This document shows, piece after piece, positions 63,343 through 64,000 of a DNA stretch of 64,000 bases; the stretch's first letter is position 1, and the number at the start of each line of letters is the position of its first letter. The DNA is from Candidatus Cloacimonadota bacterium (GTDB lineage Bacteria; Muiribacteriota; UBA6191): NCBI GenBank assembly GCA_023954715.1, contig JAGSHD010000007.1, positions 169,462 to 233,461 on the forward strand. The letters are read 5' to 3'. Below the pieces are notes generated by a model. The model was not told the DNA's origin. It saw only the letters and a list, made by a program, of their open reading frames with translations, and did not search any database. The position numbers were made by a program, and so were the translations under genes.

Positions 63343-64000
63343 TTATGCCGCTCCCTTAACTGCTGTCACAATTACTACAGCACTGTACCCGATTGCAAGA
63401 CCCCATCCTAAAAAGAAAGAAGTTGCTTTAATTATTGGAGTATATTTTTTATGATTAAAGCCCAATGTTTGAAATGCACTTTGGAAGCCATGAGTTATAT
63501 GAGCCCCTAAAACTCCCATTGTAAGGATATAATAGATAGATACAATCGGATTACCAAAATGCTCACCAAGAAGCTTATATAAGTCTCTCATTTCTACACC
63601 ATTATAAGTTGCTGTATAATGAGCTCCAAACTTAACTCCAACGATATGCACTATCAAAAATACTAAAATAGCCATACCAGAAAGCATCATATTTTGAGAT
63701 TTTGACTCTGTAAACTTATTACATAAAGGGGCAGCATAACTTACTGGTCTTGCATCTGCGTTACCTTTTGTCGTCATAATTGCTAGAATAATATGAATAG
63801 CAAAAATAGACAGTAGTCCGATTTCCATTGGAATAATCAATGGATTTGTAATCAACATGTGACCATACGTGTTAAATTTTTCTGGTCCTAAAAACAATAA
63901 AAAATTACCCATTAAATGAGTAATCAAAAAACCATAGAGCATAAGCCCTGTCACTGCCATTAGCTGTTTTTTACCAATGGAAGAAGTGAGATACCTAAAA
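63343..64000 (-). CDS. sdhC: Succinate dehydrogenase cytochrome b subunit, type B (5' end outside window)
   Basis: This di-haem membrane anchor passes electrons to quinone. The frame is open to the right edge: translating upstream of ATG 63960 gives [19 protein letters not shown], the family N-terminal pattern (SSIGKK-x-L-M-A-x-TG), so the gene starts beyond the window. About five membrane helices follow. Likely haem-binding His residues lie in [27 protein letters not shown] and [13 protein letters not shown]. It is first in the sdhCAB operon visible here; the promoter is outside. Confidence 0.92.
   Translation of the reverse strand, partial: FRYLTSSIGKKQLMAVTGLMLYGFLITHLMGNFLLFLGPEKFNTYGHMLITNPLIIPMEIGLLSIFAIHIILAIMTTKGNADARPVSYAAPLCNKFTESKSQNMMLSGMAILVFLIVHIVGVKFGAHYTATYNGVEMRDLYKLLGEHFGNPIVSIYYILTMGVLGAHITHGFQSAFQTLGFNHKKYTPIIKATSFFLGWGLAIGYSAVVIVTAVKGAA

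Noticed and set aside
1..64000. CRISPR array, tRNA, rRNA, integrase or transposase
   Set aside because: No regular short direct repeats, no tRNA-like GGTTCRANNCC arm with matching stems, and no recombinase motifs were found by eye.

Overview
The window is AT-rich DNA from a Gram-negative (diderm) bacterium. This follows from an outer-membrane secretin, several lipobox lipoproteins, very large secreted Ig-like proteins and a succinate dehydrogenase operon. The standard genetic code is used, with TAA, TGA and TAG all acting as stops. Several gene families (the GlmL/DUF6754 membrane cluster, a permuted flavoprotein-polyferredoxin fusion, FlgD-like C-terminal domains, TPR lipoproteins) are ones I associate with uncultivated candidate phyla rather than well-studied genera. 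I cannot place the organism further from the sequence alone. I see no tRNA, rRNA, CRISPR array, transposase or phage gene.

Layout. 1-9.8 kb: the first 3,270 codons of a giant secreted repeat protein (minus strand, runs off the left edge). 10.2-11.4 kb: coaE and a HAMP-only membrane protein. 11.8-20.0 kb (plus): a type II secretion/type IV pilus-like operon (secretin, lipoprotein, assembly ATPase, platform protein), then an unrecognised 679-residue protein carrying about nine copies of a short aromatic motif, and a TPR protein. 20.0-25.0 kb (minus): two PilT-like ATPases, a second HAMP-only protein and a TPR lipoprotein with a very basic tail. The two divergent blocks together look like one envelope-spanning machine, but no pilin is present. 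25.4-35.7 kb: a secreted protein, a Cu/Zn-type permease, endonuclease III, a carbamoyltransferase with its DUF5989 and SxtJ-like partners, the flavoprotein fusion and an OPT transporter. 35.8-39.6 kb: four tandem secreted class 3 lipase paralogues, each with its own visible promoter. 39.8-47.1 kb (minus): a seven-gene membrane cluster with a GlmL-type ASKHA ATPase. 47.3-52.0 kb (minus): an ABC ATPase and three receiver/histidine-kinase proteins. 52.4-58.0 kb: a 1,657-residue secreted Ig-like protein with a FlgD/T9SS-like C-terminal domain, plus a TPR lipoprotein. 58.2-59.1 kb: two tandem small globins. 59.1-64.0 kb (minus): a TrmA/RlmD-type RNA m5U methyltransferase and sdhCAB (sdhC cut by the right edge).

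How the genes work together. The secretin/ATPase/PilT blocks could export or display the giant surface proteins and secreted lipases, but the window does not show this. The best candidates for undescribed biology are the GlmL/DUF6754 membrane cluster, the short-motif protein of the secretin operon, the PilT pair whose motif losses are complementary, the kinase trio with a degenerate middle member, and a 128-bp intergenic repeat present twice. Motifs and alignments were read by eye, with no database search.
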